A stretch of 7,654 nucleotides of DNA. It comes from Saprospiraceae bacterium. GTDB lineage: Bacteria > Bacteroidota > Bacteroidia > Chitinophagales > Saprospiraceae. This document shows, one piece after another, positions 5,619 to 7,654 of the stretch; the stretch's first letter is position 1, and each line of letters starts with the position of its first letter. Under the pieces are notes generated by a model. It did no database searches. It was not told where the DNA came from and saw nothing but the letters and a program-made list of their open reading frames with translations. The stretch lies in the NCBI GenBank assembly GCA_014379665.1, contig JACMLK010000387.1:1-7654 (forward strand), given 5' to 3'. Both the position numbers and the translations under genes were made by a program.

Positions 5619-6353
5619 TCATTTGTAATTTTTTATAAATGAAAGGGATTTTATTTTTTTCCAATTAAAAGGAATCAACATGAGACTAAAGATAACCACA
5701 ATGATGATCTCTAATACCAGTATATAATCAGGCCATTTGCCCAATAGGTCATAAAATGTTTTTCCCGCCGGTTTGGCATTTAAGTACATATAGTTGGCAT
5801 TAAAAGCCATGTTGATCGGGTACAGGATAGCGGCCAGGATGTTGATACCTATAAATGATCTCAATGCATCCATCAGACTAATCGTATATTTATATACATA
5901 ACATCCATATAACGCACCAAGGATAATAACGGTATGTACAGCCCAGTATCGTAGCGCTTCATAGTGGGGCATGGATTCTGTGAGTGTTGGCGTGAAAATA
6001 GATTGGGCACAGCCTGCCATTATCCAAAAAAATGTCATTGCCCAGATTGTTTTATGTTTATACCACATGATAAATGGCATAACCAGGGTCAATATATTGC
6101 AAAGGTGAAGTGGAAGATCGTTGGCAGGGTCAAAAATACCCGTCTGATATTTATAGAATACTTTGAAAAGTTGAGTCAAGGCACCAAATGAACAGATCAG
6201 GGTTATATAAAGGCGTCGTTGTCCATCATTCCAATGATATTTCGCTAAATATAATACCAAACAAATGATAAAAATACAGGTAACAAAGCATACGCCGTGT
6301 TCCACACCATAATTGGTAAATCCACCATTATCCACCAGAAAAGAATCCAGCAT
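5619..6353 (-). CDS. YwaF/TMEM164-family integral membrane protein (TIGR02206)
   Basis: This 244-aa protein has about six to seven hydrophobic helices (roughly 22-37, 48-66, 84-97, 102-120, 137-156, 163-183 and 210-227). It carries the landmarks of the TIGR02206/YwaF family: LPLHLCN (80-86), a PHYEALRYWAVH segment (129-140) and NANYMYLNAKP (185-195) followed by DLLGKWPDYI. The conserved His and Cys of HLC face helix 3. The family also holds human TMEM164, reported as a membrane acyltransferase acting through a conserved cysteine. Whether C85 plays that part here is untested inference. The bacterial members have no assigned reaction that I know. The gene lies 114 bp downstream of hscA on the same strand, with its own -7 box between them. 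It therefore may be transcribed on its own. Confidence 0.85.
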   Translation of the reverse strand: MLDSFLVDNGGFTNYGVEHGVCFVTCIFIICLVLYLAKYHWNDGQRRLYITLICSFGALTQLFKVFYKYQTGIFDPANDLPLHLCNILTLVMPFIMWYKHKTIWAMTFFWIMAGCAQSIFTPTLTESMPHYEALRYWAVHTVIILGALYGCYVYKYTISLMDALRSFIGINILAAILYPINMAFNANYMYLNAKPAGKTFYDLLGKWPDYILVLEIIIVVIFSLMLIPFNWKKIKSLSFIKNYK

Positions 6354-6368
6354 TTATTTGATTTGTAA

Positions 6369-6376
6369 CAAATGTA
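6369..6376 (-). promoter_or_regulatory. Bacteroidota -7 box (TAnnTTTG) for the YwaF-family gene
   Basis: On the minus strand TACATTTG matches the consensus exactly and lies 15 bp before the ATG at 6353, implying a leader of only about 8-10 nt. No -33 TTG is visible at normal spacing. It overlaps a near-palindrome, ATTTGTAACAAAT (6361-6373). Confidence 0.35.
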
Positions 6377-6467
6377 ATCCAATTATCTTGTAGTATAGAA
6401 TAATTTTCATTGTTTTTAAAAAATTGAAACTTACACTTTTAATCAATAATGGTTACCTACAACAACA

Positions 6468-7654
6468 TTACATTTTCACACCCTTAAGCGCATCTTGTAT
6501 GTTCACATCCAGTGCTTTTTGTGCAATGGGGGCAGAATAATCATTCAGATTTTTTATTGCTAGCTCGACATCATCCCTTTTCTCTGAAAGCAGGCTTTGT
6601 TTGAGATTATTATTCAGGTTGGATATGTTTGTAATTTCGTCTTTAGTTATAATGTTTTTGTTTTGAACGAGGAATTTTTCTGTTGCAAGAATCAGGTTGT
6701 TTGCTTCATTAATTGATTCCAGTAATGCTCTTTTTCTGACATCCTGATCTGCATTTTTTATTGAATCTATTAGCATTCTGGCCATTTCTTCTTCAGATAT
6801 GCCATAAGTTGATTTTATTTCTACTGTTGTTTCCACGTTTGATCTGAGTTCTTTAGCTTTGACTGTAAGGATACCATCAGCATCCAGCATGAACTGGACT
6901 TCTATCTTAGGTATACCCGCAGACATAGGAGGAATGTTTTTTAACGTAAATTCTCCCAGCTTCCTGTTATTTTCCACAAGATCCCTTTCGCCCTGAAACA
7001 CAGAAATTCTTAAATTTTTCTGTCCATCCACGGAGGTTGTATATTGTCTGCCTGCCCTGTGTGGTACTTTAGAATTCCGACCGATAATTGTGTCCATCAA
7101 TCCTCCAACTGTTTCGATGCCAAGCGAGAGGGGTGTTACATCCAGAAGCAAGATGTCCTTTCTGTTCCCTGCCAGTATATCTGCCTGAATAGCCGCACCG
7201 AGTGCTACTACTTCATCCGGATTCATACTGTCATCGGGTGTCCTTGCAAAAAAGATTTCTAATCGTTGTTTGACCATAGGGATCCTGGTTGATCCTCCTA
7301 CAAGGATTACTTTGTCTATCTGCTGTACTGGAATTCCTGCATCAGACATAGCCTGTCTGCAACTGTCCATGGTTTTTTCAATGAATGGAGCGATCAGATC
7401 TTCTAACGTGTTTTTATTAAGAGCTAACAACTCACCATTTAAGTGAACAGAAAAATCCTCGGAATAGCTCAATACTTTTTTGGCTTCTTCTGCGGCGAGT
7501 CTCCATTCCTGATAGAGTACAGGATTTGCTTCAAGTTGCTGAATGCTTTTTTGATGTACATTACACCAATGGATCACAATGGCTCTGTCAAAATCATCCC
7601 CTCCCAAAAAAGTATCACCGTGAGTAGACATTACTTCAAATATTCCATTTTCGA
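6468..7654 (-). CDS. hscA: Fe-S cluster assembly chaperone HscA, C-terminal two thirds (runs off right edge)
   Basis: About 395 codons of an Hsp70 protein of usual length near 615 are visible. The frame stays open to the edge (…ENGIFEV before the Met at 7631), so that Met is internal. Numbered from that Met, the rest of the ATPase domain carries the phosphate-loop GDTFLGGDDFD (5-15) and the third Hsp70 signature VILVGGSTRIPMVKQRL (108-124). The interdomain linker is LLLDVTPLSLGIE (161-173). The substrate-binding domain reads GRQYTTSVDGQ, QGERDLV and IPPMSAG (194-239). These are HscA rather than DnaK features, as is the short C-terminus ending DALKGVKM without a DnaK-like EEVDK-type tail. HscA with co-chaperone HscB releases Fe-S clusters from IscU in the cytoplasm. 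None of the isc partners is in view. The next minus-strand gene starts 114 bp downstream. Confidence 0.93.
   Translation of the reverse strand, partial: ENGIFEVMSTHGDTFLGGDDFDRAIVIHWCNVHQKSIQQLEANPVLYQEWRLAAEEAKKVLSYSEDFSVHLNGELLALNKNTLEDLIAPFIEKTMDSCRQAMSDAGIPVQQIDKVILVGGSTRIPMVKQRLEIFFARTPDDSMNPDEVVALGAAIQADILAGNRKDILLLDVTPLSLGIETVGGLMDTIIGRNSKVPHRAGRQYTTSVDGQKNLRISVFQGERDLVENNRKLGEFTLKNIPPMSAGIPKIEVQFMLDADGILTVKAKELRSNVETTVEIKSTYGISEEEMARMLIDSIKNADQDVRKRALLESINEANNLILATEKFLVQNKNIITKDEITNISNLNNNLKQSLLSEKRDDVELAIKNLNDYSAPIAQKALDVNIQDALKGVKM

Noticed and set aside
5964..6191. Plus-strand open frame inside the YwaF-family gene
   Set aside because: It is opposite a well-supported membrane protein and encodes nothing recognisable.

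Overview
The window is about 38% G+C by eye and reads as a chromosomal segment from a member of the Bacteroidota, probably a Saprospiria-like lineage. The evidence is the set of families present (a DUF5777-type outer-membrane barrel, a YceI protein with Bacteroidota-type motifs, an OB-fold 'tRNA_anti-like' protein, Bacteroidota-type HscA). Start codons lack Shine-Dalgarno sequences, several genes have TAnnTTTG boxes upstream (the Bacteroidota -7 element), and the lipoproteins have acidic stretches after the lipobox cysteine. The lineage call is an inference from gene content.

Layout. 1-96 (minus strand): the first 32 codons of a secreted protein that resembles the start of a YceI protein and runs off the left edge. 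97-469: a gene-free stretch holding a perfect 16-bp palindrome that resembles a DtxR/MntR-type operator, and a 167-bp palindromic MITE-like element flanked by an 11-bp near-perfect target duplication. 470-1288 (plus): a ZIP-family metal transporter. 1532-4943 (plus): five closely spaced genes for envelope proteins. These are a two-heme-motif lipoprotein with an Ig-like N-terminus, a short one-heme-motif lipoprotein, a membrane-anchored OB-fold protein, a YceI periplasmic protein and a DUF5777 beta-barrel. 5131-5574 (plus): a small lipocalin-like lipoprotein. 5619-6353 (minus): a polytopic YwaF/TMEM164-family membrane protein. 6468-7654 (minus): the C-terminal two thirds of the Fe-S assembly chaperone HscA, running off the right edge.

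How the genes may work together. The central block looks like one envelope module. Two paralogous c-type-heme lipoproteins would sit on outer-membrane leaflets, YceI could carry a lipophilic (isoprenoid-type) ligand through the periplasm, DUF5777 would be an outer-membrane barrel, and the OB-fold protein would face the periplasm from the inner membrane. Together they suggest redox or lipophile handling at the outer membrane, but no substrate can be read from the sequence. This is the most system-like part of the window. The two heme lipoproteins carry homologous C-terminal modules, so the block has grown in part by tandem duplication. The ZIP gene and its upstream palindrome form a separate probable metal-homeostasis unit, whose control region appears to have been split by the MITE insertion. 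HscA is housekeeping.
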